This document shows positions 1 to 8,575 of a stretch of 43,636 nt of DNA, piece by piece. Position 1 is the stretch's first letter; the number at the start of each line of letters is the position of its first letter. Under the pieces are notes generated by a model. That model was not told the DNA's origin. It did not search any database and was given only the letters and a program-made list of their open reading frames with translations. This stretch comes from Alphaproteobacteria bacterium (GTDB lineage: Bacteria > Pseudomonadota > Alphaproteobacteria > Micropepsales > Micropepsaceae), in assembly GCA_025361185.1 (NCBI GenBank), contig JANYAR010000131.1, forward strand, positions 1 through 43,636. Direction: 5' to 3'. The translations under genes and the position numbers were made by a program.

Positions 1-1987
1 CGTCACTGCCCTTGCCGCTGTAATGGCCGTCCTCGATATACTTCTTGGCATTGTCCCAGGCGCCGCCGCCCGAGGTCTTGGAGATCGCCACAAAAAGTCC
101 GGTGACGATCACGCCCATCAGCATGGCGCCCAGCGCATTGAAAGCCTCGGTCTTGCCCGCGATCCAGTTCACCAGGATGAACAGGACGATGGGCGAGAAC
201 ACCGGCAGCATGGACGGGATCACCATTTCCTTGATGGCGGCCTTGGTCAAAAGGTCCACGGCGCGGGCATAGTTGGGCTTTTGCGTGCCCTGCATGATGC
301 CCGGCATTTCGCGGAACTGCTTGCGCACTTCCTCGACCACCGCACCCGCCGCGCGGCCCACCGCCGTCATGGCCATGCCGCCGAACAGGTAGGGCAACAA
401 CCCGCCGAAGAACAGGCCCACCACCACCCACGGGTTCGCCAAGCTGAAGGTCGGCAGCTCAAGGCCGGCGAAGAAGCCAGTGCCCTGGGCGGCGAAATAC
501 TTCAAGTCTTGCGTGTAGGCGGCGAACAGCACCAGCGCGCCAAGGCCTGCTGAACCGATGGCATAGCCCTTGGTGACGGCCTTGGTGGTATTGCCCACCG
601 CGTCCAGCGCGTCGGTGGTCTTGCGCACATCGCCCTCGAGCCCCGCCATTTCGGCAATACCGCCGGCATTGTCGGTAACCGGACCGAAGGCATCCAGCGC
701 CACCACCATGCCCGCCAGCGACAGCATGGTCGACACCGCAATGGCGATGCCGAACAAGCCGGCCAGAAGATAGGTGACGATGATTCCGGCGCAGATCACC
801 AACGCCGGAAGCGCCGTGGACTCCATCGAAACCGCCAGCCCCTGGATCACATTGGTGCCGTGACCGGTGACCGAGGATTTGGCGATGGACTGCACCGGGC
901 GGAAATTGGTGCCGGTATAATATTCGGTGATCACGATCAGCGCACCGGTGACGGCAAGACCGACCACGCCGCACCAGAACAGGGTCATGCCGCTATAATC
1001 CACGCCGCCAGAGTTCAGTGCCGTGTCCATGCCGATCAGCTTGTCGGTGAGCGGCCACAGGCCGATCAGCGACAGGATCACGGTGGCGATCACACCCTTG
1101 TACAGCGCGCCCATGATGTTCTTGGAAGCGCCCAGGCGTACGAAGAAGGTGCCGATGATAGACGTGACGATCGACAGCCCGGCAATGGCCAGCGGAAAGA
1201 GCATCAGCTGGACTTTTATAGCGCCGGAGAAATAGATCGAGGCCAGCACCATGGTGGCGACCGTGGTCACCGCGAAGGTTTCGAACAGGTCGGCCGCCAT
1301 GCCGGCGCAGTCGCCGACATTGTCGCCCACATTGTCGGCGATGGTGGCGGGATTGCGGGGGTCGTCTTCGGGAATGCCCGCTTCCACCTTGCCCACCATG
1401 TCGCCGCCGACATCGGCGCCCTTGGTGAAGATGCCGCCGCCAAGACGCGCGAAGATCGAAATCAGCGAAGCGCCAAAGCCCAGGCCAACCAGGCTGTCCA
1501 CAATGATGCGGCTTTGCCCGGCAATAGCGAGGTCAAGCTTCAGACAGGTGGTGAGGAAGAAATAGTAGCCGGCGACCGCCAGCAGGCCCAGACCCACCAC
1601 CAGCATGCCGGTAACGGCCCCGGCGCGGAACGCCACCGAAAGACCCGCGGCCAGGCCGGAGCGCGACGCCTCGGCGGTGCGCACATTGGCCCGGACCGAG
1701 ACATACATGCCGACATAGCCGGCTGCGCCCGACAGGGTCGCGCCGATCAGGAAGCCGATCGCCACCTGCCAGCCCAAGACGAAGAAGGCCAGGACGAAGA
1801 TCACCGCACCCACCGCGGCGATGGTTGTGTATTGGCGGTTGAGATAGGCGGCCGCGCCTTCCTGAATGGCGGCGGCGATTTCCTGCATCCGGGCATTGCC
1901 CGCCGGCAGGGCCAGAACGGCCCGGACGGTCCACAGGCCATAGAGCAGCGCCAGTACGCCGCAGGCCAGAACGATTTCCAATTGCAT
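1..1987 (-). CDS. hppA: K+-insensitive proton-pumping membrane pyrophosphatase (3' end beyond window)
   Basis: The protein hydrolyses cytoplasmic pyrophosphate and pumps protons across the inner membrane. 662 residues are visible; the C-terminus lies outside the window. The ATG at 1987 is preceded by GAGGGAA. The protein is strongly hydrophobic with many membrane segments. Near residues 216-226 it carries the family's acidic pyrophosphate/Mg site ([11 protein letters not shown]), preceded by a GGDMVGKVE segment. At residues 465-469 the motif reads GNTTK. A lysine here, with threonine three residues later, is the established mark of the K+-independent subfamily; K+-dependent enzymes have alanine. 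The gene is monocistronic or last in its unit, with about 190 bases to the next gene. Identification is secure. Confidence 0.97.
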   Translation of the reverse strand, partial: MQLEIVLACGVLALLYGLWTVRAVLALPAGNARMQEIAAAIQEGAAAYLNRQYTTIAAVGAVIFVLAFFVLGWQVAIGFLIGATLSGAAGYVGMYVSVRANVRTAEASRSGLAAGLSVAFRAGAVTGMLVVGLGLLAVAGYYFFLTTCLKLDLAIAGQSRIIVDSLVGLGFGASLISIFARLGGGIFTKGADVGGDMVGKVEAGIPEDDPRNPATIADNVGDNVGDCAGMAADLFETFAVTTVATMVLASIYFSGAIKVQLMLFPLAIAGLSIVTSIIGTFFVRLGASKNIMGALYKGVIATVILSLIGLWPLTDKLIGMDTALNSGGVDYSGMTLFWCGVVGLAVTGALIVITEYYTGTNFRPVQSIAKSSVTGHGTNVIQGLAVSMESTALPALVICAGIIVTYLLAGLFGIAIAVSTMLSLAGMVVALDAFGPVTDNAGGIAEMAGLEGDVRKTTDALDAVGNTTKAVTKGYAIGSAGLGALVLFAAYTQDLKYFAAQGTGFFAGLELPTFSLANPWVVVGLFFGGLLPYLFGGMAMTAVGRAAGAVVEEVRKQFREMPGIMQGTQKPNYARAVDLLTKAAIKEMVIPSMLPVFSPIVLFILVNWIAGKTEAFNALGAMLMGVIVTGLFVAISKTSGGGAWDNAKKYIEDGHYSGKGSD

Positions 1988-2179
1988 GACTATTCCCTCG
2001 TGATGTGTCGTCGGTGGGTCGGATGGAGCATCCTCGTGGTGAGGATGGGCCCTAAGCCGATCCCCATGGCCGGGATCTCGGCCAAAAGGCCGGACTCGCC
2101 GCTTCAAGGGCGGGCGGAGATTGCCAAAAGCCGCTTTCCTAGGCAACCGGGCATATTGTGCCCCGGCAGGAGGCGAAAA

Positions 2180-2695
2180 TCAGCCGTCGCAGCGTGATTT
2201 TATGGGATTTTTGGGGGTCGTCCCGGCGGGGATCATCTGGTCCGGCGGCACATCCCGTGCCGGGGTCTGGACCGGATGCAGCGGGGCGACATTGACCGAG
2301 CAGACCGTGATCAGCTTGACCTTGCCCGCGCCCATGACCTTGGTGGCGTCGGACAGAAGGCGTTTTTCCAGGCCCGCGATATCCACCTTCTCAGGATCGT
2401 CGGGCGTGGCGATAGTGGCGCCATTGACGTCGCGCACCATGACGTCCTGGATGAAGGCCAGTTTTTCGCGCACCGCCAAGGCGTAGGTATCGGACAGGGC
2501 GGTCAGACGGGTGGAGAGATAGGCGTAGCCGGCGAGCTTGCCCTCGGCATTGGTGAGCGGCGCCATCAGATAGGGCATGTCCACATTGGTGCCGGGCTCG
2601 CCCTTTTTGGCTTCGCCTTCCTTCTTCACCTCGGCGGCCAACGCCGGAAGAGTCAGAGCAGCCGCCAGCAGGACCAGGATCATGGCTTTTCGCAT
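2180..2695 (-). CDS. Small secreted protein of unknown function between thiL and hppA
   Basis: This is a 171-residue protein that I do not recognise by name. I chose the ATG at 2695 because it starts directly with a signal-peptide-like stretch (basic start, hydrophobic core, ALA cleavage motif near residue 20). A longer frame to 2773 would overlap the end of thiL. After the signal comes a lysine/glutamate-rich linker, then a compact domain with a 'MPYLMAPLTNAEGKLAGY' segment and a predicted helix. The arrangement loosely recalls FliL-like periplasmic domains, but there is no membrane anchor beyond the signal. It lies 34 bases after thiL and could be co-transcribed with it. Confidence 0.75.
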   Translation of the reverse strand: MRKAMILVLLAAALTLPALAAEVKKEGEAKKGEPGTNVDMPYLMAPLTNAEGKLAGYAYLSTRLTALSDTYALAVREKLAFIQDVMVRDVNGATIATPDDPEKVDIAGLEKRLLSDATKVMGAGKVKLITVCSVNVAPLHPVQTPARDVPPDQMIPAGTTPKNPIKSRCDG

Positions 2696-2729
2696 GCGCA
2701 AAGCCTGACAAAACGTGGTGAAGGAATGG

Positions 2730-3653
2730 TTAAAAATGCTTATAGCCGGACTTCGCCACATAATGTTCCTCACCCCGTATCAGAAGGTGGACACCCTCGC
2801 CTCTTTCCACCCGGCCGATCCGGGTGAAAGGGCCTTCAAGACCGGGCGGCGCGGTGAAGGCAATCTGGTAATCGTCGCCGCACGTCACCGCGCGCAGCAA
2901 GGTGTCGTTGCCCCACAGGGCGCGCAGCGGCGCCGACAAGGGCACGCTTTCGCCTTCGACGGTGATGCGAACGCCGGACACCGAGGCAACATGGCCCAGA
3001 TCCGCGATCAAACCGTCGGAGATATCCACGCTGGCATGGGCGATGGCGCGCAACCTTGTTGCAAACGCCACCGGCGGCTGCGGCAGCCGGTAGTGCGCGA
3101 TGAGATGGTGGCGGTCCGCGTCATTCAGGACGTGCTGTTCCCCCTTGAAGATCGCAAGCCCGCCGCCGCTGTCGCCGATGCTGCCGGTGACGTAGACTGC
3201 GTCACCTTCCCTGGCGCCGCCGCGCGTCACGATCTTGCCGTGTGGCACAAAACCGAAGGCCGTCACGGCTACGGAAAGATGGCCATCGGTAGCGCCGGTG
3301 TCGCCGCCCAAAAGCGAGATGCCGAAAGTTTTCTGGTCGCGCGCCAAGCCATCGGCGAACGCCGCCAACCAGTCCGGCGTGACATTGCGGGGTAGCGACA
3401 GGTTGAGCAGATAGTGAACCGGCTCAGCGCCCTTGGCGGCCAGATCGGACAAATTCACCCTGAGCGCCTTTTGCGCGATCATCTCCGGTGGATCGAAAGC
3501 GAAGAAATCCACGCCCTCGCTGATCGCATCGGTGGTCACCACCAAATCGTGGCCCGCGCGCGCCGGCAACAGGGCGGCATCATCCTTCAGCCCGAAAGCG
3601 CCATCGCCAGCCAGTGGCGCGAAATAGCGTGAGATAATGCCAAACTCGTCCAT
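2730..3653 (-). CDS. thiL: Thiamine-monophosphate kinase
   Basis: ThiL phosphorylates thiamine monophosphate to the active cofactor thiamine diphosphate, using ATP, in the cytoplasm. The 307 residues match the usual family length. The N-terminus shows the MDEFGII start and the GLKDDAALL metal/ATP segment typical of PurM-like kinases. A VVTTDAISEGVDF segment follows, then the NLSDLAAKGAEP motif near residue 70 and LLGGDTGATDG near residue 117. An AGGAA-like ribosome site precedes the ATG. In related bacteria thiL directly follows nusB; here three aldolase-like genes separate them. Confidence 0.96.
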   Translation of the reverse strand: MDEFGIISRYFAPLAGDGAFGLKDDAALLPARAGHDLVVTTDAISEGVDFFAFDPPEMIAQKALRVNLSDLAAKGAEPVHYLLNLSLPRNVTPDWLAAFADGLARDQKTFGISLLGGDTGATDGHLSVAVTAFGFVPHGKIVTRGGAREGDAVYVTGSIGDSGGGLAIFKGEQHVLNDADRHHLIAHYRLPQPPVAFATRLRAIAHASVDISDGLIADLGHVASVSGVRITVEGESVPLSAPLRALWGNDTLLRAVTCGDDYQIAFTAPPGLEGPFTRIGRVERGEGVHLLIRGEEHYVAKSGYKHF

Positions 3654-3673
3654 CTGGTTCCTGAAACCACGCG

Positions 3674-3808
3674 GCCCTTCGCTTACGCTCAGGGCGTTCG
3701 ATGCTCAAATCGATCCGCCGGATCGATTTGTCCGACTTTGCCGGTCGCATCTCACCGTTCGAAATGGTCCCCCGGACCATTTCGCTCGCCTGCGGCGAAC
3801 CGCTCCTC
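3674..3808. repeat. Dispersed intergenic palindromic repeat, copy A
   Basis: Two strong hairpins lie in tandem. The first is an 11-base perfect inverted repeat with a 3-base loop (3706-3716 with 3720-3730, CAAATCGATCC/GGATCGATTTG). The second is a 9-base perfect inverted repeat with a 3-base loop (3762-3770 with 3774-3782, AAATGGTCC/GGACCATTT). The left edge (GCCCTTCGCTTACGCTC) and right edge (ACCGCTCCTC) recur in the copy at 11173. It lies after the first aldolase-like gene and before thiL. Confidence 0.7.
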
Positions 3809-3825
3809 ACTATAGCGGAAAAGCC

Positions 3826-4911
3826 CTAGACAGGCATGCGGCGTTTACTGTGCTCACGTCCGGTGATGGATGACGGCTCGTCGTTGGACTCAAAAACCAT
3901 CACCCCTTCGTCGATCTCCTTGTTGACGAAGAAGGGGTTGGTGGGATCGTTGCTGGGGCTGATATGCAGGAATCTGACATTGTTCTTCTTGCAAAGCTGG
4001 CGGACATTCTCGCCCACCTTCACCAGTTCCGGCAAAGTGGCCAGCCTGGTGATGTCACCCAGATAGCTGTTGTCGTCCATGATGGATAAACCATCCAGCC
4101 AGTAGGAGTGGTCGCCCGGGCCCCATTCCGCCATGGCGATCCCGGGCAGTGCGATGGTGGTGGCGGCTTCCATATCGGCGATGGTGTCTTCGATCTTGAC
4201 GCCGAAGATCAGCTCGCCCTTGGGGTTCAGCGGCCAGAGATCGGCCAGATGATTATACTGGAACAGATCCACGCCCCAGATCTGCGCCGCATAGCCGGCG
4301 GCCGAGCCGCGCAGGCCCCGCATTGGCAAGTCCGCAATGCCCGCCCGCTTGAAGGGATAGCGGCACGCCATCTGGGTGGCGACCTGGATCGCCTTGGTGT
4401 TGCGGGCGTGGCACATGTGAATGCCGTGTATGCCGCAATCCAGCAGTTGCTGGATCACCCAGCTGTTGGCGCGCATATAGGCCTCGTCCAACCCGATGAT
4501 GCAGGTCTCCACGAACACCGAGGGCGTGCGATGGCCGCTGCGGGTCGGACCGCCATCCACCAGCCCGCGCATAAATTCGCGTACGGCGCTGAAATCGAGC
4601 GCGCCATGCTCCATCTCCACATTGATGGCGTCCAGGTGGGTGCGCGCCATCTTCAGGCCCTGGACGTAGGGATCTATCCCGGGTCCCACGCCCCAATGGC
4701 CGTAATAGATGGGTTGGCCGTCGTCCCACAATTCAATCGCCTTGTTGATGCGGCGGGGCTTGTAGTTCAGGTCCACGCTGGAAGGCTGGGTATGGGGATG
4801 AATTTCTTCATTGCTGCCCACCGGGATGGGCTTGCGCGATTGCGCCGCCGCGGCTGTTGCTGCGATGCCGGCCGCGCCGGTCAGCAGAAAATCGCGCTTC
4901 TTGATGTCCAT
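3826..4911 (-). CDS. Exported HpcH/HpaI aldolase-superfamily protein, copy A
   Basis: This is a 361-residue member of the HpcH/HpaI aldolase/citrate-lyase superfamily, whose members make or break C-C bonds in 2-oxo acids. The start (MDIKKRDFLL plus an alanine-rich hydrophobic stretch) resembles a Tat signal with Lys-Arg in place of Arg-Arg, so export is likely. Seen: EMEHG at 99-103 (equivalent of the HpaI active-site His), CRYPF at 183, and metal ligands E241 (KIED) and D267 (GPGD). The E-to-D spacing of 26 equals that of HpaI (E149/D175). The substrate-binding Arg of HpaI appears replaced (FVETC near 133-137), so the substrate and even aldolase activity are uncertain. It is closest to copy C. 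A GAAGGT ribosome site precedes the start. Confidence 0.85.
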   Translation of the reverse strand: MDIKKRDFLLTGAAGIAATAAAAQSRKPIPVGSNEEIHPHTQPSSVDLNYKPRRINKAIELWDDGQPIYYGHWGVGPGIDPYVQGLKMARTHLDAINVEMEHGALDFSAVREFMRGLVDGGPTRSGHRTPSVFVETCIIGLDEAYMRANSWVIQQLLDCGIHGIHMCHARNTKAIQVATQMACRYPFKRAGIADLPMRGLRGSAAGYAAQIWGVDLFQYNHLADLWPLNPKGELIFGVKIEDTIADMEAATTIALPGIAMAEWGPGDHSYWLDGLSIMDDNSYLGDITRLATLPELVKVGENVRQLCKKNNVRFLHISPSNDPTNPFFVNKEIDEGVMVFESNDEPSSITGREHSKRRMPV

Positions 4912-4930
4912 GACCTTCTTCCCATCAAAG

Positions 4931-4962
4931 AAAAACGGCGGCGCCCGTTTCTGACGCCGCCG
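4931..4962 (-). terminator. Rho-independent terminator after aldolase-like copy B
   Basis: On the minus strand an 8-base GC stem (4955-4962 pairing with 4936-4943) is followed by a T run (4931-4935 read in reverse). It lies about 25 bases past the stop of the gene at 4989-6077, so copies B and A are probably not simply one long message. Confidence 0.85.
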
Positions 4963-4988
4963 CTTTCATGTTCTGCGTAATGCCTTTC

Positions 4989-6077
4989 TCAAACCGGCAT
5001 TTTCCGCTTGGTGTAGTCGCGGCCCATTTGCGCCACTTTTTCACCTTCACGTCCCGCCGACACCATCATGGTGCCATCCTTGATCTGCTGGATGACATTG
5101 TTATGGCCCGGCTCGGTCTCCGCCGCATTGAGGAACATCACCTTGTTCTTCTTGCAGGCATCCAGCGTCTTCTGGCGCACCGCTTCCATATTGGGTAGCG
5201 CGGAAACATCGCCGACAACCTTGCCGCTGGCGTCGCGCAGCACCGGATGACCGGACTCTCCGCCATCTTCCACGCCGTTATAGCCGTTGAGCCACAGATT
5301 GTGGTCGCCCGGGCCCCATTCGGCATAGGCAATGCCGGGAATGGCCATGGTCTGGTCCACCGTCTTGTCGGCGTAAGTATCTTCGATCTTGACGCCGAAG
5401 ATGATTTCGCCGCGCGGGTTGAGCGGCCACAGATCGGCGATGTGCTGGTAGGTGCCGCCCGATACGCCCCAGATGTCGGCGGCATAATTGGCGCTGTTGC
5501 CGCGAATGCCCTGCATTTTCGTCTTGGGCGTACCCGGAAAATCCTGGAAGGGATAGCGGCAGCCCATATGGGCAAAGGTCTCGATCGCCTTGGGATCGCG
5601 GGCATGGCAGATGTGAATGCCCATCACCCCGGTACACAAAATCTGTTCCATCACCCAGGTGTTGGCGCGGGCATAGGCCTCATCCAGGCCGATGCAAGGC
5701 GGGGTGACGAAGACCACCGGAAATTTGTGACCCGATGCGGTGGGACCGCCGTCGCGCAAGCCGCGCATGAATTCACGCAGATCCTTGAGGTCGAACAGGC
5801 CATGTTCCATCTCGACATTGATGGCGTCGGCCCAAGTCCTGGCCATCTTGATGCCCTGCTGGTAGGGGTCCACACCCGTGCCCACACCCCAGCCGGTGTA
5901 ATAGATAGGCTGGCCGTCTTCCCACAGCTCGATGCACTTGTTCAGCCTGCGCGGCTTGTAATTTGCGTCAACAGATGAGGGTTGCTTGCGTTTGGTTTGT
6001 GCCCACACGTCGCTGGTGGCAGCGGCGGCGCCCAGCATGGCGCCCGCCAGCAGAAAATCGCGTTTCTTGATGTCCAT
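4989..6077 (-). CDS. Exported HpcH/HpaI aldolase-superfamily protein, copy B
   Basis: A 362-residue paralogue of the neighbouring genes and the most divergent of the three. I chose the ATG at 6077 because it restores the shared MDIKKRDFL start and has GGGGA at correct spacing; an in-frame ATG at 6104 adds nine residues. The same landmarks are present: Lys-Arg Tat-like signal, VEMEHG, CRYPF, WPLNPRGE, a GVKIEDT glutamate, and EWGPGDHNLWL aspartate. It differs by VTPPC where copies A and C have VET, and by a longer loop after the GPGD motif (VEDGGESGH). The C-terminus ends KRKMPV like copy C (KRRMPV in copy A), a shared tail of unknown meaning. Substrate unknown. Confidence 0.85.
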   Translation of the reverse strand: MDIKKRDFLLAGAMLGAAAATSDVWAQTKRKQPSSVDANYKPRRLNKCIELWEDGQPIYYTGWGVGTGVDPYQQGIKMARTWADAINVEMEHGLFDLKDLREFMRGLRDGGPTASGHKFPVVFVTPPCIGLDEAYARANTWVMEQILCTGVMGIHICHARDPKAIETFAHMGCRYPFQDFPGTPKTKMQGIRGNSANYAADIWGVSGGTYQHIADLWPLNPRGEIIFGVKIEDTYADKTVDQTMAIPGIAYAEWGPGDHNLWLNGYNGVEDGGESGHPVLRDASGKVVGDVSALPNMEAVRQKTLDACKKNKVMFLNAAETEPGHNNVIQQIKDGTMMVSAGREGEKVAQMGRDYTKRKMPV

Positions 6078-6154
6078 GGGATCCCCGATCTTTTTGATTT
6101 TCATTGACCTTGGTGTGAGAAGCCTCGCACGCTTTGCACAGGCTCACAAGCATT

Positions 6155-6175
6155 TCGCAAATAGTATCTCGCAAA
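6155..6175. promoter_or_regulatory. Candidate operator: two TCGCAA direct repeats upstream of aldolase-like copy B
   Basis: TCGCAA occurs at 6155-6160 and again at 6169-6174, 14 bases apart, about 80-100 bases upstream of the start of copy B. The same hexamer forms the palindrome in front of copy C. This is only a motif seen by eye; no regulator is identified. Confidence 0.3.
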
Positions 6176-6178
6176 CGC

Positions 6179-6210
6179 AAAAAAAGGCAGCCCATTTTAC
6201 GGACTGCCTT
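6179..6210 (-). terminator. Rho-independent terminator after aldolase-like copy C
   Basis: On the minus strand the stem AAGGCAG/CTGCCTT (6204-6210 with 6184-6190) is followed by a run of seven T. It lies about 20 bases beyond the stop of the gene at 6229-7341. Confidence 0.85.
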
Positions 6211-6228
6211 TTCGCGATCGGCACTTGT

Positions 6229-7341
6229 TCAGACGGGCATTTTTCTTTTTGTGAATTCACGGCCCATGATGGCGGAGTCCTCACCGCCCTCGAGCACCAT
6301 CGCGCCGTCCTGAATCTGGCCGATGACATAATCCAGCGCGGTCTTGTCGGTCGAAGCGCCATTGAGGAACATGACTTTGTTCTTCTTGCACAGGTCCAGC
6401 ACCTTCTTGCGCACCGCCACCATCTCCGGCATACCGATGATGTTGGGCGGACGCGAACCGTCTTCCGGCATCACGTCCAGGCCATAGAGCCAATAGCTGT
6501 GATCGCCCGGCCCCCATTCCGCCATCGACAGTCCGGGCAGCGCCAGCGTGCCTTCCACTTGCTGGTCGGCAAAGGTGTCTTCGATCTTGACGCCGAAGAT
6601 CATCTCGCCCTTCGGGTTCAGCGGCCACAGGTCGGCGAGGTGATTGTACTTGAACAGCTCCACGCCCCAGATCTCCGCCGCAAATCCGGCGGCCGAACCG
6701 CGCAAGCCGCGCATCGGCAGATCCTTGATGCCCGCCCGCTTGAAGGGATAGCGGCAGCCCATCTGCATCGTCACCTGTACCGCCTTGGTATCGCGGGCAT
6801 GGCACTGGTGAATGCCGTGAATACCGCAATCCAGCAGTTGCTGGATCACCCAGCTGTTGGCGCGGGCATAGGCCTCGTCCAATGCGATGATGCCGGTTTC
6901 GACGAACACGGCGGGCGTACGGTGACCCGAACGGGTCGGCCCGCCATCGACAAGTCCGCGCATGAATTCACGCAGCTGCGTGAAGTCCAGCGCGCCATGC
7001 TCCATCTCGACATTGATGGCGTCATACCAGGTGCGCGCCATCTTGACGCCCTGGGCATAGGGGTCCACGCCTGGTCCAAGACCCGAGCCGTTGTAATAGA
7101 TAGGCTGGCCGTCTTCCCAAAGCTCGATCGCCTTATTGACGCGGCGCGGCTTGTAGTTCCAGTCCACCGTCGAGGGCTGAACGTTGCTGTTGGCCAAGCC
7201 GCGGTCGCCGACGGGAATCGGACGGCCCCCTGGGCTGGGACGGCGGCCCTGGGCCTCGGCTTTTCCGGTGGCCGCAGCTAGTCCGGCGGCGGCGCCGACG
7301 CCAGCGGCGAGGCTGAGAAAATCACGCTTCTTCATGTCCAT
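6229..7341 (-). CDS. Exported HpcH/HpaI aldolase-superfamily protein, copy C
   Basis: A 370-residue paralogue of copies A and B, with MDMKKRDFLSL and a long alanine/glycine-rich signal region, then a proline/arginine-rich linker before the shared core. The core carries NVEMEHGALDF, LLDCGIHGIHQCHAR, CRYPFKRAG, LADLWPLNPKGE, the metal-ligand glutamate in GVKIEDT and the aspartate in EWGPGDHSYWL. The usual HpaI arginine is replaced (FVETG). AGGGGGA precedes the start. It is first in transcription order of the array, separated from nusB by about 216 bases, with its own terminator. A mature periplasmic location is inferred from the signal; the substrate is not known. Confidence 0.85.
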   Translation of the reverse strand: MDMKKRDFLSLAAGVGAAAGLAAATGKAEAQGRRPSPGGRPIPVGDRGLANSNVQPSTVDWNYKPRRVNKAIELWEDGQPIYYNGSGLGPGVDPYAQGVKMARTWYDAINVEMEHGALDFTQLREFMRGLVDGGPTRSGHRTPAVFVETGIIALDEAYARANSWVIQQLLDCGIHGIHQCHARDTKAVQVTMQMGCRYPFKRAGIKDLPMRGLRGSAAGFAAEIWGVELFKYNHLADLWPLNPKGEMIFGVKIEDTFADQQVEGTLALPGLSMAEWGPGDHSYWLYGLDVMPEDGSRPPNIIGMPEMVAVRKKVLDLCKKNKVMFLNGASTDKTALDYVIGQIQDGAMVLEGGEDSAIMGREFTKRKMPV

Positions 7342-7417
7342 GGAACTGAATCCCCCTGAAGTTTTTGATGGCGGGAGACTGTACCCGCCAGCGCGCGGCG
7401 TACAGGAAAAACTCTCT

Positions 7418-7429
7418 TCGCAATTGCGA
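7418..7429. promoter_or_regulatory. Perfect 12-base palindrome upstream of aldolase-like copy C
   Basis: TCGCAATTGCGA is a perfect dyad 77 bases upstream of the start of copy C. It is flanked by CTCTC and GAGAG, which extend the symmetry with a one-base shift. It could be an operator; the half-site TCGCAA recurs before copy B. Confidence 0.35.
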
Positions 7430-7557
7430 GAGCGGCGGTGCGAAACACAAAATCAGCTATCCAGGGCACGGAACAAAGCCGGCTGGCCGCAAAAGCTTTG
7501 TTGCCGCCTTCGTGCGCGACGGCGGCCGCGACATTTCGATACGAACTTACAAGGGGC

Positions 7558-8031
7558 TCAGAACCCCAATTCGTCTTCCGGGAGGGCAAGCCCGAATTCA
7601 GCCGCTCGTTTGCGGCGAGCGATATTGTCGAGCGCGGCATTGACGAAGCCCGGTTCGTCGGCACCAAAGAAGGCGCCCGCCACCGCAACATATTCGTCGA
7701 TCACAACCTTGCCGGGAACATCGCGCCGCGCCACCAGTTCGAACACCGCGCAGCGCAAGATCGCACGCAGAATGGAATCCACCCGTTCCAGCTTCCATTT
7801 CTCCGAAAGCGAGGCGGCGATGGCGCGGTCGATTTCCACCTGATGGCGCGGCACGCCGTTCACAATGGAAGCGAAGAATTCCTCATCGGGCGGGGCCGGC
7901 ATCTCCGCGAAACGATGCACGACGAATTCCCGGGCAACTTCCTCGGCGCCGCCACCCGATATCTCCATCTGATACAGCGCCTGCACCGCGCACAGCCGGG
8001 CGGCATGGCGCGCGTCGGCTTGAGACGTCAT
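7558..8031 (-). CDS. nusB: Transcription antitermination factor NusB
   Basis: NusB binds boxA RNA with NusE and supports antitermination in rRNA operons. The 157 residues match the usual length. The N-terminal ARHAARLCAVQALYQME helix, the central WKLERVDSILRAILRCAVFEL segment and the C-terminal VIDEYVAVAGAFFGADEPGFVNAALDNIAR helix pair are characteristic. The start codon overlaps the stop of the upstream ribH-like gene by four bases (ATGA), the usual translational coupling of ribH and nusB in this class. Confidence 0.96.
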   Translation of the reverse strand: MTSQADARHAARLCAVQALYQMEISGGGAEEVAREFVVHRFAEMPAPPDEEFFASIVNGVPRHQVEIDRAIAASLSEKWKLERVDSILRAILRCAVFELVARRDVPGKVVIDEYVAVAGAFFGADEPGFVNAALDNIARRKRAAEFGLALPEDELGF

Positions 8032-8447
8032 CGCATGAAGCCCAGGCGTTCGCCGAAATTGACCAGCGACAGGCAGGCCCGTGCCGCACCACCGCCGACG
8101 TCGTGGGAAATCGCCAAATCATGCGCCGACCCCTCGTCACCCGCCAGCACGATACCATTGCCAAGCGCGATGCCGCCGGCGCCCAGATTCATCAGCCCAC
8201 GCATGGTCTCGACATAGAACATGTCGGCCAGATGCGCCGGCCCGGTGACACTGCCCAGCGCCACATAGCCGTCGAACTGCTGAGAGGAGCGCACCGCGAT
8301 GGCGATGGCGGCCGGAATTTCCAGCACGCCCGGCACGGAAATGCGCTCGAACCGCGCCCCGCCTTTTTCCAAGGCCGACGTCGCGCCATCCACCAGCGTG
8401 TCGGCCACTTCTGGATGATAGCGGGCTTCAACAATCAGAATGTTCAT
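8028..8447 (-). CDS. ribH: Divergent lumazine synthase-like protein (RibH family)
   Basis: A 139-residue protein of the 6,7-dimethyl-8-ribityllumazine synthase family, the penultimate step of riboflavin synthesis. Retained features are LIVEARY at the start, the VPGVLEIP strand with its glutamate, YVALGSV, a GLMNL helix and GNGI. Lost features: the loop normally reading RGxTxH is replaced by TGPAHLADM and is one residue shorter. The conserved Arg and Lys that hold the substrate phosphate near the C-terminus are missing (AHDLAISHDVGGGAA). Position and four-base overlap with nusB support orthology, but catalysis is doubtful. The partner genes ribD, ribE and ribB, usually just upstream, are absent. 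Confidence 0.75.
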   Translation of the reverse strand: MNILIVEARYHPEVADTLVDGATSALEKGGARFERISVPGVLEIPAAIAIAVRSSQQFDGYVALGSVTGPAHLADMFYVETMRGLMNLGAGGIALGNGIVLAGDEGSAHDLAISHDVGGGAARACLSLVNFGERLGFMR

Positions 8448-8478
8448 AACAATCTCTGGCCCTTCTGCCCTGCTCGCG

Positions 8479-8545
8479 CTGTTGCTGCGGCCCGCTTCGC
8501 GGGCGTTCGGCCGGCAAAACGTCCACTGGACCTATTGCTGATCGG
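8479..8545. repeat. Dispersed intergenic palindromic repeat, degenerate copy C
   Basis: This lies between nrdR and the ribH-like gene. It contains a GCCCGC/GCGGGC hairpin near 8490-8503 and the dyad GTCCACTGGAC at 8521-8531, which is identical to 11212-11222 in copy B. The edge sequences of copies A and B are not well preserved. It occupies the place where ribD-ribE-ribB would be expected. Confidence 0.4.
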
Positions 8546-8575
8546 CCTCACGGGCGGAGGGGGTTCATAAAAAAA

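Noticed and set aside
860..2197. Long plus-strand open frame (445 codons) opposite hppA
   Set aside because: It is the antisense shadow of a clear pyrophosphatase frame in GC-rich DNA; its translation is rich in His, Gln, Arg and Gly without any domain pattern.
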